Source: CAYFLR01 sp964343805
Lineage (GTDB): Bacteria > Bdellovibrionota_B > Oligoflexia > CAYFLR01
Assembly (NCBI GenBank): GCA_964343805.1
Contig: CAYFLR010000006.1
Location: 132,764-196,763 of the forward strand
Direction: 5' to 3'
Length of the DNA stretch: 64,000 nucleotides
Each line of letters opens with the position of its first letter. Position 1 is the stretch's first letter. A program made the translations under genes and the position numbers. Shown in pieces: positions 25,567-34,752 of the stretch. The notes under the pieces are model-generated. The model was not told where the DNA came from, did not search any database, and was given only the letters and a program-made list of their open reading frames with translations.

Positions 25567-28221
25567 ATGCTCGCAAAAAAAGTCAGAGTTATCCTGACTC
25601 TCTTATTTGTTTTAGCCCTTTTCTGTTTTTACTGGTTTACCGATTACTGGCAATCAACTCCTCTTCCCCAAAACCAACACAAGCTACCTCCCCTTCAGCT
25701 TTCATCCCAATCCCCAGAGTTCTATAACCCTTATGACAGACTCGATTCTCGTAAGGTACTTCTCGGCGGATTTCATTATCATCACATCACCTTTAAAAAG
25801 CGATTTGATCCAGTTGAAATGTTTAGGCTCTACCAAAAAAGAGGTCTCAACTTCATAAATTACTCGGATTATAATCAGGTCACAGATTCCTCTAAGTACA
25901 ATCCCTTTTATATACCAACTTATGAACATGGTTTAACTCTTTGGCCCCGCAGATCCCATCATTTTTCTATGATTGGAGTTTACAATGAAAAACCACTTCC
26001 GCTTCGCTATCCTTTTTATCAATCACCAGAAACACTTCAAAAAAATATTCTAAGGCTAAGAAGGCATGTAGATTTCTTAGTTCTCAATCACCCCAACCAC
26101 TTCAAAACTTGGAAAGCAGGAGATCTACACTCTATCAAGCAGATCAATGCTATTGAGGTTTTAACGCCTTATGGAAATAGTGAAGACCATTGGGACTCGC
26201 TCCTCTCTAAAGGACAGTTAATTTGGGGAGTTTCCGCTCCAGACATCCATGACCCTTATAAACGGCCTTGGGCCGCCCGTTATTTAGTTATCAACTCAAA
26301 AAGTAGACAACCTAAACACATCCTCGATGCTTTAAAACGAGGAAACTATTACCTAGTTTGGGATAAAATGTGGGCTTATCCTGTCTATTTAGATTCAGTT
26401 ACCATTAATGAAAAAGGTATGGTCACCTTCCGTTTCTTCGATAAGCTAAGAGAACTGGCTATTATAGGAAAGGGGGGAAAGGTTCTAAAAGAGGCTTCTT
26501 ATACCAACCAAATTCAAATTCATAAGGATCAAATCGATTCCTACGCCAGAGTGCGTGGTATAAATTCTAACTTCAGAATACTTTTGAACCCCATAATTAA
26601 AGCCAAGAGTTTTAAAGAAATTGATTTTTTACCCCCGAAGCCAGAGAGAATAGCACCTCCTCCCAAGTCAAAAGCGGCAGTGATTTTTACCAATGAACTT
26701 TCACTAGAAGAGAGCTTTTATTTAACAACCCTTTTTAGGGGGACTTTAGGCAGCCGCCTCATATTTCAGCCGGATGCTGAATCCTATCTCCCCTGCTCAG
26801 ACCTCTACCATCGCTTTTTTGGAGCCCCTTTTCCTCCTTCAGCACTCGATGAAATTTCCCTGGCACCCATTTGGTTTTTTGTAGATTTTGCAGAAGGCCA
26901 ACTCAGCCCCCACCATCTATCTACTCTGCAAAAACAGGAAAATAAAAGGACCCTACTCATCCATTGGCAAAAGGAAAGCTCTTCAAAAAGTAAACTCCAA
27001 GAGCAATTTCCCTCGATCCCGCTGATCACACTTAAATACGCTGATCACCAAGAACTTAACCTAATGTTTATTTATTTGCTAAAAAAACTGAGCCGACTTC
27101 CTTCCGGAGTGGTTGCCAGAGATTTTTTAGATTGGGCAGCTTCCAAGGAAGTGAACCTTATCGACTCTCTTAACAATTTAGCTCTGCCCCAGTTGCCCCT
27201 TGAAAAAGAGAAAGCCTTAGATAAATTGAGCTTAATCTTTCAAAAGAAGTTCATCCAGCTCCGAACTCGGCCAGCTCCTGAAAATATAAAAGGGAGACTT
27301 AAAGGCGGTTATTTTGAGTTTTTTGGTGGACTAGCCACCTTCATTCACAGCGCTTCTCATCTTCCTTCAGAGCTACTAAATTCCCTTATGAAGATGCATT
27401 TTTTAAGCGGCAGCGTAGCTAAGCCAGGTGCCGGATTCTTTTGTAGCAGTGATAATAAAAATGTGGGCTCTCATATACTTACAGGTGCTCTACCAAAGTA
27501 CCTCCCCTTTGCTTATTTACCGCATAATTTAAAAGCCATGAACAAACTGGCTCACTTTACCCAAACCGATTTTGGAAAATGGCGGAACTCCGCATTTGAA
27601 ACCACTAAAAAAATTCATAAACTTTTTATTGTTGGAGATATTTTAAAACAAAAAAGTGAGAAACAAGCTGTAAAGATAGAGACTTTTATTAAACAACTAG
27701 AAAAGCAGGGCGCAGCTATCCATTACTTTGACCGTTCCTCATCAAAGAATTCTAGTATTAAACTGTTCTTAAAAGAAATCCCATCGGCCACCTTCACCTT
27801 CAGCACTCCCACAGAGCAAAGTTGCACTCACATAGATGAATTTCGTTATGTAAGAAAGGAAAAATGCCAAGGTTATTTTTCAACCCTTCAAGCTTTGGAT
27901 AAATTTATAAGGCCAGCAGAGTCACCTCTTTTTGCTGAGAGTGAAGACCTCTTTCAAAAAATAACCACCCTCAGTGAATTCTCTCCCGCAGACCTTTTTG
28001 GTGCAAAAAACTTTAAATTAAATAGAGCTTATTGGCCGATTTATAAAGAAAACCAGACCCTTGGTTTAGAACATAAATACAGGTACCGCTATCAGCAACA
28101 TATACCCTACCCTCCCTATGGGATCGGCCCCGGATCTCTTGGAATGTTTTATAGTTATGGAGAGAATACTCAAAGTAAACAAAAACTGCTCATGGAAGAC
28201 TACATAATAGAAAAGCCGTAA
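25567..28221 (+). CDS. Large membrane-anchored protein: PHP domain plus a C-terminal region resembling molybdopterin oxidoreductases
   Basis: The 884-residue protein has one N-terminal membrane span (ILTLLFVLALFCFYWF, 9-24). Residues about 62-235 look like a PHP metal-dependent phosphoesterase: HYH at 70-72, NYSDYN at 99-103, Glu120, His132, NHPNH at 174-178, IEVL at 196-199 and GVSAPDIHD at 221-229, in the expected order. From about 369 the text resembles NuoG/formate-dehydrogenase large subunits. FTNELSLEESF at 374-384 matches the TNEE motif. SGSVAKPGAGFF, DNKNVGSH and TGALPKYLP (614-647) match the conserved TGN-GKPG-G, NN-QG and MGALP-PG motifs. The cofactor-binding residues are largely not recognisable, so this part is probably non-catalytic. 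The PHP call is fairly safe; the second is by eye only. Confidence 0.6.
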   Translation: MLAKKVRVILTLLFVLALFCFYWFTDYWQSTPLPQNQHKLPPLQLSSQSPEFYNPYDRLDSRKVLLGGFHYHHITFKKRFDPVEMFRLYQKRGLNFINYSDYNQVTDSSKYNPFYIPTYEHGLTLWPRRSHHFSMIGVYNEKPLPLRYPFYQSPETLQKNILRLRRHVDFLVLNHPNHFKTWKAGDLHSIKQINAIEVLTPYGNSEDHWDSLLSKGQLIWGVSAPDIHDPYKRPWAARYLVINSKSRQPKHILDALKRGNYYLVWDKMWAYPVYLDSVTINEKGMVTFRFFDKLRELAIIGKGGKVLKEASYTNQIQIHKDQIDSYARVRGINSNFRILLNPIIKAKSFKEIDFLPPKPERIAPPPKSKAAVIFTNELSLEESFYLTTLFRGTLGSRLIFQPDAESYLPCSDLYHRFFGAPFPPSALDEISLAPIWFFVDFAEGQLSPHHLSTLQKQENKRTLLIHWQKESSSKSKLQEQFPSIPLITLKYADHQELNLMFIYLLKKLSRLPSGVVARDFLDWAASKEVNLIDSLNNLALPQLPLEKEKALDKLSLIFQKKFIQLRTRPAPENIKGRLKGGYFEFFGGLATFIHSASHLPSELLNSLMKMHFLSGSVAKPGAGFFCSSDNKNVGSHILTGALPKYLPFAYLPHNLKAMNKLAHFTQTDFGKWRNSAFETTKKIHKLFIVGDILKQKSEKQAVKIETFIKQLEKQGAAIHYFDRSSSKNSSIKLFLKEIPSATFTFSTPTEQSCTHIDEFRYVRKEKCQGYFSTLQALDKFIRPAESPLFAESEDLFQKITTLSEFSPADLFGAKNFKLNRAYWPIYKENQTLGLEHKYRYRYQQHIPYPPYGIGPGSLGMFYSYGENTQSKQKLLMEDYIIEKP

Positions 28222-28281
28222 AAGGAACCGACCAGCGGAGCCCCTCACGGCTTAAATACGTTTATTCAATAAAAAGAATTC

Positions 28282-28611
28282 TTATAAATGCTGATTAATA
28301 AATCCTTCTAAACGGTCCTTAGGCAGTAAGCCTGTTTCACGACCCACAGCTTCACCTTTTTTGAATATTATCAAAGTAGGAATACTCATGATATTATACT
28401 TACCAGCAATTTCAGGATGATCTTCAGTGGATAGCTTACCCACTTTAATTTTATCACCCATAGCTCCTGCAACTTCTTCAACAATGGGAGTTAAAGCTCG
28501 GCAAGGACCGCACCAAGAAGCCCAAAAATCAACGAGCACAGGTTTATCAGACTCGCCTAAAACTTCAGTTTCAAAATTATCTTTTGTAAATTCCATTACG
28601 TTTCCGCTCAT
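28282..28611 (-). CDS. trxA: Thioredoxin
   Basis: Small redox protein that keeps cytoplasmic disulfides reduced. At 109 residues it is full length. The active site WCGPC has Cys34 and Cys37. The family phrases PVLVDFWASW, KLSTEDHPEIA and the cis-proline loop MSIPTLIIFKKG follow. AAGGAG at a 6-base spacing supports ATG 28611. It lies alone on the minus strand, convergent with the large PHP-domain gene. The thioredoxin reductase gene is not in the window. Confidence 0.96.
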   Translation of the reverse strand: MSGNVMEFTKDNFETEVLGESDKPVLVDFWASWCGPCRALTPIVEEVAGAMGDKIKVGKLSTEDHPEIAGKYNIMSIPTLIIFKKGEAVGRETGLLPKDRLEGFINQHL

Positions 28612-28723
28612 TCATAACTCCTTCAAATTTATTTTTTTCCCAAAATGGGGTGGGTGATTTAAAAGATAATAAGACACCTCGACCACATGATATAGACTTT
28701 GATAAAACATTTCTCTCGCTTTT

Positions 28724-29839
28724 TCAACCTGTATTCATTTTAAAAAATTGCTCCATAGCCAAATCATGGACCTTAGGGCGAACATCTCTTATCCTCTGAT
28801 CTTCAGCGGAAGGATGAACTCTATTGGTTAAGAATACTACCCCTCTTAAACTAGAAAAATCCATCCAAATAGAAGTCCCTGTATAGCCTAGATGGCCGAC
28901 TGTATTTTCGTAATCAAAGTACTTCCCACAAGCAGGGTTATCACCCGAGGGACGGTCAAAACCTAAGGGATAGGGTTTTTCATTTAAGAATTTCTTAAAA
29001 ATAAAGGGAGCCAGGTATGAAGAGGAAATTCCATTATCCCGACCTATGTTAAATAGGAACTTAACATAATTAGAGAGATCTTCTATATTACTAAATAGTC
29101 CTGCATGACCAGCTATCCCACCAAAAGAATAGCAATTAAGGTCATGAACCTGTCCTAAGACAACCTTTTTTCTTACAGGGCAATCTTCAGTAGGCACATA
29201 TTTCAGAAGAGGATTTAATTGATTGGCTTTATTAAAACAAGTTACAGGCATTCCTATATGATTCACAGCCTTTAATTTAAAAAGTTGATCTAATGGTTTT
29301 TTATAAAGTAGCTCTAAAAAGATACCTAATAAAATAAAGCCCAAATCACTGTAAACCCGCTCCTGCTCACAGGGACGATCTAGAGGTATGGACAACACAC
29401 TTTTGAGGATTTCTCTCCGTTGATCTATCAACGATAGATTATGAAAATCGGTTCCCCGATCCAGAAAGTCTTCATAAAAAGGAGAGTGCCACAAAAGCCC
29501 CGAGTCGTGCCTGAGAAGATGTTTAACCTTTATTTCCTGTTTATCTTCAAATAAAGGTTTGAGGAGATCAACAGTCTTTTGATCCAATGTCTTTTGCTTT
29601 TCGAGCACTTCAAGAAGGCCTTGCTCCAAAGAGATGACCCCTTCATCCGTGGCCATCATTGTTATCAAAGTAGTGCAAACAATCTTAGTTAGGGAGGCCA
29701 CATCAAAAAGAGTATCTTTATCGCAATCTCCATAGCTAGCTATATGTAATGATTCTCCACCAGATATTACGGCAAACTGAGCTGCTGTAAAAATTTTCTG
29801 ATCCAAACACTCTTGCAGGTATTTGTCTAACTGTGACAT
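28724..29839 (-). CDS. Serine hydrolase, beta-lactamase / class C-like family
   Basis: A 371-residue penicillin-recognising fold protein. Motifs in order: Ser49-x-x-Lys52 in DVASLTK, Tyr163-Ser-Asp165 in VYSDLGF (usually YxN) and a late HLGYTGTS segment that replaces the K-T-G box. No signal peptide is seen, so it is probably cytoplasmic, unlike true beta-lactamases. Family members include esterases and D-amino-acid or peptide hydrolases, and the substrate here is unknown. It lies 10 bases after mtnA on the same strand and is probably co-transcribed with it. Confidence 0.85.
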   Translation of the reverse strand: MSQLDKYLQECLDQKIFTAAQFAVISGGESLHIASYGDCDKDTLFDVASLTKIVCTTLITMMATDEGVISLEQGLLEVLEKQKTLDQKTVDLLKPLFEDKQEIKVKHLLRHDSGLLWHSPFYEDFLDRGTDFHNLSLIDQRREILKSVLSIPLDRPCEQERVYSDLGFILLGIFLELLYKKPLDQLFKLKAVNHIGMPVTCFNKANQLNPLLKYVPTEDCPVRKKVVLGQVHDLNCYSFGGIAGHAGLFSNIEDLSNYVKFLFNIGRDNGISSSYLAPFIFKKFLNEKPYPLGFDRPSGDNPACGKYFDYENTVGHLGYTGTSIWMDFSSLRGVVFLTNRVHPSAEDQRIRDVRPKVHDLAMEQFFKMNTG

Positions 29840-29849
29840 TTTTTACCCC

Positions 29850-30890
29850 TTATTTAGTATGGGCCACGACCTTCTCTTCGTTAGGAGTTTCAATGACTCC
29901 CCTTTCTGTAATAATTCCTGCCACCAACTCAGCTGGCGTTACATCAAAGGCCGGGTTACTGACTTTAATTTGTTCTAACGTGATTTGATGACCTTGATAC
30001 TGAGAAATTTCTTCGGCAGCGCGCTCTTCAATAGGAATTTCATCCCCGTGAGGACAATTTATATCTATGGTAGATAAGGGGACAGCTACATAAAAGGGAA
30101 TGTTATAATGCTTGGCTAATACTGCGACCCCTAAAGTTCCAATTTTATTAGCCACATCGCCATTACGTGCAATTCGATCTGATCCTACCACGACGTAATC
30201 CACTTTCCCCTGGGCCATCATGGTAGCTGCCATATTATCGCAGATAAGGGTTACGGGAATATCATCTTTGTAAAGTTCGTATGAGGTCAGTCGTGCTCCT
30301 TGAAGATAGGGCCGCGTCTCACAGCTATAGACATTTCTCAATTTTCCCGCTTTGTGAACACTCCGAATGACTCCCAAGGCAGTCCCTTGACCCCCAGTAG
30401 CCAAAGCTCCAGCATTACAATAAGTCATTATAGTACAGTTATCTTTGAAAAGGGGAACACTGTGATCTCCCATTTTTTGACAACGATCTCGATCATCCTC
30501 ATGGACGTGGTGAGCTTCCTGCAGTAAGACCTCTCCTAATTCACTGTACTTGTCAGCATTGAGGTATCTTTCGGCCATTTTATTCATTCGATCAATAGCC
30601 CAAAAAAGATTCACCGCAGTGGGCCTCGCCTGCTTGATAAATTCTCCAGCTTTATGAAAACCATCTTTAAAGGCTTCAAATTGTAACTCTCGATTATTAT
30701 AGGCATAAAGAGCAAGGCCATAGGAAGCAACCATTCCTATCAAAGGAGCACCTCTAACAACCATATCTGTAATTGCTGCTGCTGCATCCTTCTCATCTTT
30801 ACAATGTAACCACTCTTCAGTAATGGGCAACTTCCGTTGATCCAACAACAAGAGCTTCCCTTCTTTCCACTCTAAAGGTGTTACACTCAT
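29850..30890 (-). CDS. mtnA: Methylthioribose-1-phosphate isomerase
   Basis: MtnA isomerises 5-methylthioribose 1-phosphate to the ribulose form in the methionine salvage pathway. The 346-residue product has the family landmarks VVRGAPLIG near residue 45, the catalytic-site loop TYCNAGALATGGQG near 160 and VVGSDRIARNGDVANKIGT near 235, including the conserved Asp. It is related to eIF2B-type proteins, but these motifs favour MtnA. Other salvage genes are absent here. TAAGGAGG-like sequence precedes ATG 30890. It is divergent from queA. Confidence 0.93.
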   Translation of the reverse strand: MSVTPLEWKEGKLLLLDQRKLPITEEWLHCKDEKDAAAAITDMVVRGAPLIGMVASYGLALYAYNNRELQFEAFKDGFHKAGEFIKQARPTAVNLFWAIDRMNKMAERYLNADKYSELGEVLLQEAHHVHEDDRDRCQKMGDHSVPLFKDNCTIMTYCNAGALATGGQGTALGVIRSVHKAGKLRNVYSCETRPYLQGARLTSYELYKDDIPVTLICDNMAATMMAQGKVDYVVVGSDRIARNGDVANKIGTLGVAVLAKHYNIPFYVAVPLSTIDINCPHGDEIPIEERAAEEISQYQGHQITLEQIKVSNPAFDVTPAELVAGIITERGVIETPNEEKVVAHTK

Positions 30891-31002
30891 ATTTACTCCT
30901 CCTTAACAATAAGTGTTGATTCCAGCGGCAAAACAGTATTATACCCCAAAGTGCATTTTTGTAATGCTGAAAATTAAAAACCTCAATTTGAAGCGAAAAA
31001 AT

Positions 31003-32064
31003 ATGAACCACAGCACTCTTTCCGATTTTGATTATGATCTACCGGCAGAACTGATTGCCCAGCATCAATTATCAAATAGACCAGATTCCAAACTGCTGGT
31101 AGTTAATCGGGAAAAGAAAACTCTAGAGCACACTCATTTTAAACACTTTACTGATTATCTAAACCCAGAAGACAGGGTGGTGGTCAACAATTCAAAAGTG
31201 ATCCCTGCCCGACTCATAGGAAAGAAAAAAACCGGAGGACTGGTGGAAGTCTTCTTGGTGGAAAAAGATCCTTCCTCTCCCACTTATTGGCAGGTCCTGC
31301 TTAAAGGTAAGAATTTAAAAAAGGGTGATCCGATCTTTTTTCCTGCCGGTCTCTCTTGCGAAATTATAAATAATCAACCCGCCAGTGTGAAGTTTTCTCA
31401 CACTGGAACTAGCTTTGATCAACTGTTAGAAAAGATTGGCCATATTCCCCTCCCCCCCTATATAAAAAGATCCCACGGGGAAGAGCGAGGTGAGTTTCAT
31501 CAACAGGATCATCAAAACTATCAAACTGTTTACGCCAAACAGCCAGGCTCTGTAGCTGCCCCAACAGCAGGTCTTCATTTTGATCAAAATACCATTGAGT
31601 ATATCAAAGCCAATCACTCTCTCTTGGAGGTCACCTTGCATGTGGGCTTAGGGACCTTTCTACCTGTAAAGTGTGATCAAATTGCAGACCATCAAATGCA
31701 TAGTGAACGTTACACTATTACAGATAAAGTAAGTTCTGAGTTAAATGATGCATTAAGAAACAATAGAAGAATTATTGCGGTGGGAACCACCTCATTTCGA
31801 ACCTTAGAGAGTGGATTTAGAAAAGAACAGTTGCAATCTGGATCCTTTTCTACCGATCTCTTCATCTATCCCCAACATAAAGAGGATGTGTACCAACCAA
31901 AGGTCTGCTCTGGATTACTCACCAATTTTCATCAACCAAAATCAACCCTTTTTATGCTCATTTGTGCTTTACTGGGAAACTCACTTGCTCATCAAGCCTA
32001 TCAAGAAGCCATACAGAACAAATACCGCTTTTTCTCATATGGTGATGCCATGTTAATAATATAA
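31003..32064 (+). CDS. queA: S-adenosylmethionine:tRNA ribosyltransferase-isomerase
   Basis: QueA adds the ribosyl moiety of SAM to preQ1 in tRNA, giving epoxyqueuosine. I start at ATG 31003 (MNHSTLSDFDYDLP), which matches the family N-terminus; longer in-frame starts at 30913 and 30964 add non-homologous basic residues. The 353-residue protein contains DRVVVNNSKVIPARL, the GSVAAPTAGLHF block and VGTTSFRTLES, ending in FSYGDAMLI. It is directly followed by queF, so both belong to one queuosine operon. Confidence 0.95.
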   Translation: MNHSTLSDFDYDLPAELIAQHQLSNRPDSKLLVVNREKKTLEHTHFKHFTDYLNPEDRVVVNNSKVIPARLIGKKKTGGLVEVFLVEKDPSSPTYWQVLLKGKNLKKGDPIFFPAGLSCEIINNQPASVKFSHTGTSFDQLLEKIGHIPLPPYIKRSHGEERGEFHQQDHQNYQTVYAKQPGSVAAPTAGLHFDQNTIEYIKANHSLLEVTLHVGLGTFLPVKCDQIADHQMHSERYTITDKVSSELNDALRNNRRIIAVGTTSFRTLESGFRKEQLQSGSFSTDLFIYPQHKEDVYQPKVCSGLLTNFHQPKSTLFMLICALLGNSLAHQAYQEAIQNKYRFFSYGDAMLII

Positions 32065-32078
32065 ATAAAGAGGAAACC

Positions 32079-32549
32079 ATGAACCAACCTCCTTTAAAAC
32101 ATCTCTTACCTAAGACTGAATATGAAACAGAATACAATGCTGAATTACTGGATCGCTTTGCCAATCTCCATCCCAAATCTGAGATGATGGTGACACTCAA
32201 TTGCCCAGAGTTCACTTCACTCTGCCCAATTACAGGGCAACCTGATTTTGCCACCATATATGTTAATTACATTCCCAATAAGTGGTGTGTTGAATCAAAA
32301 TCCCTCAAACTCTATCTTTTTAGCTACCGTAATCATGGTGACTTTCATGAAAACTGTGTGGCTACCATCATGAATGACTTAGATAAGTTAATGCAACCTC
32401 ACTACATTGAAGTCGTTGGAAAGTTTTTACCTCGAGGAGGAATCTCAATTGATCCTTTTGTCAATAAAGGAAGACGAAAGTATCTCTCCTTTGCTGAAAG
32501 TCGAAAGCTAAATTACAACTCCCCCCAGCAGATAGTGACCAATCGCTAA
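32079..32549 (+). CDS. queF: NADPH-dependent 7-cyano-7-deazaguanine reductase
   Basis: QueF reduces preQ0 to preQ1, the step before QueA in queuosine synthesis. The 156-residue single-domain form has the catalytic Cys49 and Asp56 in FTSLCPITGQPDFA. The QueF signature ESKSLK is at 72-77, followed by YLFSYRNHGDFHE. It belongs to the short YkvM type, not the long two-domain YqcD type. It lies 14 bases after queA and is convergent with the flippase gene, whose stop overlaps its end by 4 bases. Confidence 0.96.
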   Translation: MNQPPLKHLLPKTEYETEYNAELLDRFANLHPKSEMMVTLNCPEFTSLCPITGQPDFATIYVNYIPNKWCVESKSLKLYLFSYRNHGDFHENCVATIMNDLDKLMQPHYIEVVGKFLPRGGISIDPFVNKGRRKYLSFAESRKLNYNSPQQIVTNR

Positions 32550-33829
32550 TTTTCATCTCTTTTTTTCAGAAGAATCATTCCACCAGAAAATAGGCAAACT
32601 GCAATGGTGGAAAATAGATAGGCCTGAGCTAACCCAATATAACCGTTCCAATGAATGGCCAAATTAAAGGCGAGAGCATAGATGATAAGTTCAAAGATGA
32701 CGATAGTGATTCTCGATTTCAAATACCCGGTGTAGAGCAATATGGCAAGATTGAGAAGATGGAGCCCTTTAAAAACACCTCCCACTAAAAGCCAATAAAA
32801 AATTGGAACTGCTTTAAGGTATCTTTCCCCTAGAAAGGAGAAGAGCGGTTCGGCCATCAAGAAACCGAGTGCGGCGTAGATTATGAAAATAACTCCCAAT
32901 ACTGTCCAAAGTTTTTTAATTAAAGAAAAAGCCTCCAAGATCCCTGATTTGGAAGCAATCTGAGCGGTATAACTTTGAATAAGGGCATAGGCAGTTAATG
33001 GAAAAACAGTGATAAACAGTTTGGCGGTAGAATAATATCCATTTAAAGTGGCTGAAGCTAATTGCTTATCCAAAATAAAGACATCGAGGGTATCAGTTAA
33101 AGAGAAGAGAAGTATAACTGTAGTTTCGTAGAACCCAAACTTTAATAATTGCTTTTGGGTATTAGAGGAAAACTGCCATAGCAACCTGACCCAACCTTTT
33201 TTTAAAACGGGCCAGAGGATAATTGCCATTAAGACCAGAGGAACTATTAAATGATACAATCCAAAAGTATAGATAAACCCTTTAAAGGAAAAAATTCCAG
33301 CGGCAGATAAAAGGGAGATAAATAATAATAGCCTAAACAGCAAATCATAGAGTGAACGCTTTTTAATAGACCCAATACCCACCAGATAATGGATAGAGTG
33401 GGAATAAAAAACCATTCCAAAGGAGAAGATCACCAGGGTATCAAACCACCTTTGGTTATCTGGACTTAAAAAACTAAAGCCTAATGCAAATCTCAATAAA
33501 TAGTAAAGAATTAGCACCAAGAGCCAACTGAGGGAGCTTAACCTTAATGAATGAATAAGGTAAGATTCAGGGCTTTCTTTTAAAGTGGGAATGTACTTAG
33601 GAAGAGCCTGATAAATATTTAGAAAGGCAAAAGCACAAAAAAGGTTAAAGGCCATGATTAAAACAGAGAAAGTCCCCACCTCTTCAACGGTCAAAAAACT
33701 TTTAGTGAGAATCAACCTTTGTAAAAGACTGAGGGCTTGAATCGCACCTACTGAAAAGAGGAGATGAATAAAACCCCTTTGCTTCAATTGTTGCCAATAT
33801 TTATTAAGAGAGGAGAATTTTGAATTCAT
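32546..33829 (-). CDS. Polysaccharide flippase family membrane protein
   Basis: A 427-residue polytopic inner-membrane protein with about twelve hydrophobic spans and few charged residues between them. The N-terminal phrase LLFSVGAIQALSLLQRL followed by VEEVGTFSVLIMAFNLF is typical of Wzx/RfbX-type flippases of the MOP superfamily. These move lipid-linked sugar repeat units to the periplasm. No glycosyltransferase gene lies nearby, so the substrate is unknown. Close relatives include stage V/MurJ-like and export proteins, and a non-polysaccharide role is possible. Confidence 0.75.
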   Translation of the reverse strand: MNSKFSSLNKYWQQLKQRGFIHLLFSVGAIQALSLLQRLILTKSFLTVEEVGTFSVLIMAFNLFCAFAFLNIYQALPKYIPTLKESPESYLIHSLRLSSLSWLLVLILYYLLRFALGFSFLSPDNQRWFDTLVIFSFGMVFYSHSIHYLVGIGSIKKRSLYDLLFRLLLFISLLSAAGIFSFKGFIYTFGLYHLIVPLVLMAIILWPVLKKGWVRLLWQFSSNTQKQLLKFGFYETTVILLFSLTDTLDVFILDKQLASATLNGYYSTAKLFITVFPLTAYALIQSYTAQIASKSGILEAFSLIKKLWTVLGVIFIIYAALGFLMAEPLFSFLGERYLKAVPIFYWLLVGGVFKGLHLLNLAILLYTGYLKSRITIVIFELIIYALAFNLAIHWNGYIGLAQAYLFSTIAVCLFSGGMILLKKRDEN

Positions 33830-33858
33830 TGACTTAATTAACCATTCTTATCAAAAAG

Positions 33859-34263
33859 TCAAGATCCAGCAGAAAGTTGTAACAGAAGTTTCACAGTGCT
33901 TAAAAGCATTTTGGGAGGGAAAGGTTTTTGAATAAAATGGACTCCTTTTGGAAAATCAAACTGCTCTTCCACATCCTCTTTAGTGTGTCCTGAGATGATG
34001 ATCACCTTCAATCCGGGCATCAATTCCTGGGCTTTGACTGCCAATTCACAACCACTTATTTCTGGCATATCTAAATCAGTAACCAGCAGACCAAACTCGA
34101 CCTTTTTATCGAGGTATTTTTCGATGGCTTCCATGGCATCTTCAGCTTCTAAGACTCGGTAATTATCTCTGATTAAAATAGTACGCACCAAGGTTCTTAC
34201 CGTTTTATTGTCTTCCACCACTAAAATGGTTTTAGCGGGGAGTTTTTCACTTTCAGCATTCAT
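33859..34263 (-). CDS. Single-domain response regulator
   Basis: A 134-residue CheY-like receiver with no output domain. The acidic pocket is Glu17-Asp18 in VVEDNK, the phosphoacceptor is Asp63 in VTDLDMP, the Thr/Ser is in IISGHT and the Lys is in IQKPFP near 114. It probably receives phosphate from a histidine kinase or phosphorelay. The final residues (LLLQLSAGS) end the fifth helix. It sits alone between the flippase and a small secreted protein, so its partner cannot be read from context. Confidence 0.92.
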   Translation of the reverse strand: MNAESEKLPAKTILVVEDNKTVRTLVRTILIRDNYRVLEAEDAMEAIEKYLDKKVEFGLLVTDLDMPEISGCELAVKAQELMPGLKVIIISGHTKEDVEEQFDFPKGVHFIQKPFPPKMLLSTVKLLLQLSAGS

Positions 34264-34437
34264 GGCCTTGCCAACTCCTTTATCCCAGATTTTATTATTT
34301 TTTCCAGGCTAATATAATCATAAGGGTTTTCCTCCCTATAGGCAACAAAGAAGAGAACTCTTTTGGCGAGAACCACCTCCCTTGCTTAACAAAATATGAT
34401 AGGATAAAAAAATCCTAAACTTTTAACAGGAGAAGTC

Positions 34438-34752
34438 ATGAAATTTTTGTTTACCACCCTAATATTAAGCACTTTCTATCTCAGTTCCTTGTTTGCCGGT
34501 GCAATCACTTTTAAAGAAACTGATACTATTAAACAGGTTCTTACGAAGTTTTATCAAAAATCGCCAAAAGAAAAAGTTTATGTATCCACATTAAGTGGAT
34601 GGCTCTCTGGGCAAATAAAAAAAGTGGGGTCTCATGTCCTCGTATTAAAGGAAGACTCAGGAAAAATAGATTTGAATAGCCAAAAAAAGAAATATTACTA
34701 TCACTACATCACTCTCTCTTCTATTTTGACCATATCAAATAAGCGGTTTTAA
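34438..34752 (+). CDS. Small secreted or periplasmic protein, unknown
   Basis: The 104-residue product has a signal peptide (MKFLFTTLILSTFYLSSLFAGA) and a mature part of about 80 residues that is basic and Tyr-rich near its end (KKKYYYHYITLSS). A GGAG ribosome site precedes the ATG. No family is recognised. The mature part has an SH3-like alternation of beta-prone residues (VYVSTLSGWLSGQIKKVGSH), but this is only an impression. Confidence 0.65.
   Translation: MKFLFTTLILSTFYLSSLFAGAITFKETDTIKQVLTKFYQKSPKEKVYVSTLSGWLSGQIKKVGSHVLVLKEDSGKIDLNSQKKKYYYHYITLSSILTISNKRF

Noticed and set aside
28213..28254. Terminator between the PHP fusion gene and thioredoxin
   Set aside because: AAGCCGT/ACGGCTT repeats exist, but the loop is about 28 bases and there is no T run.
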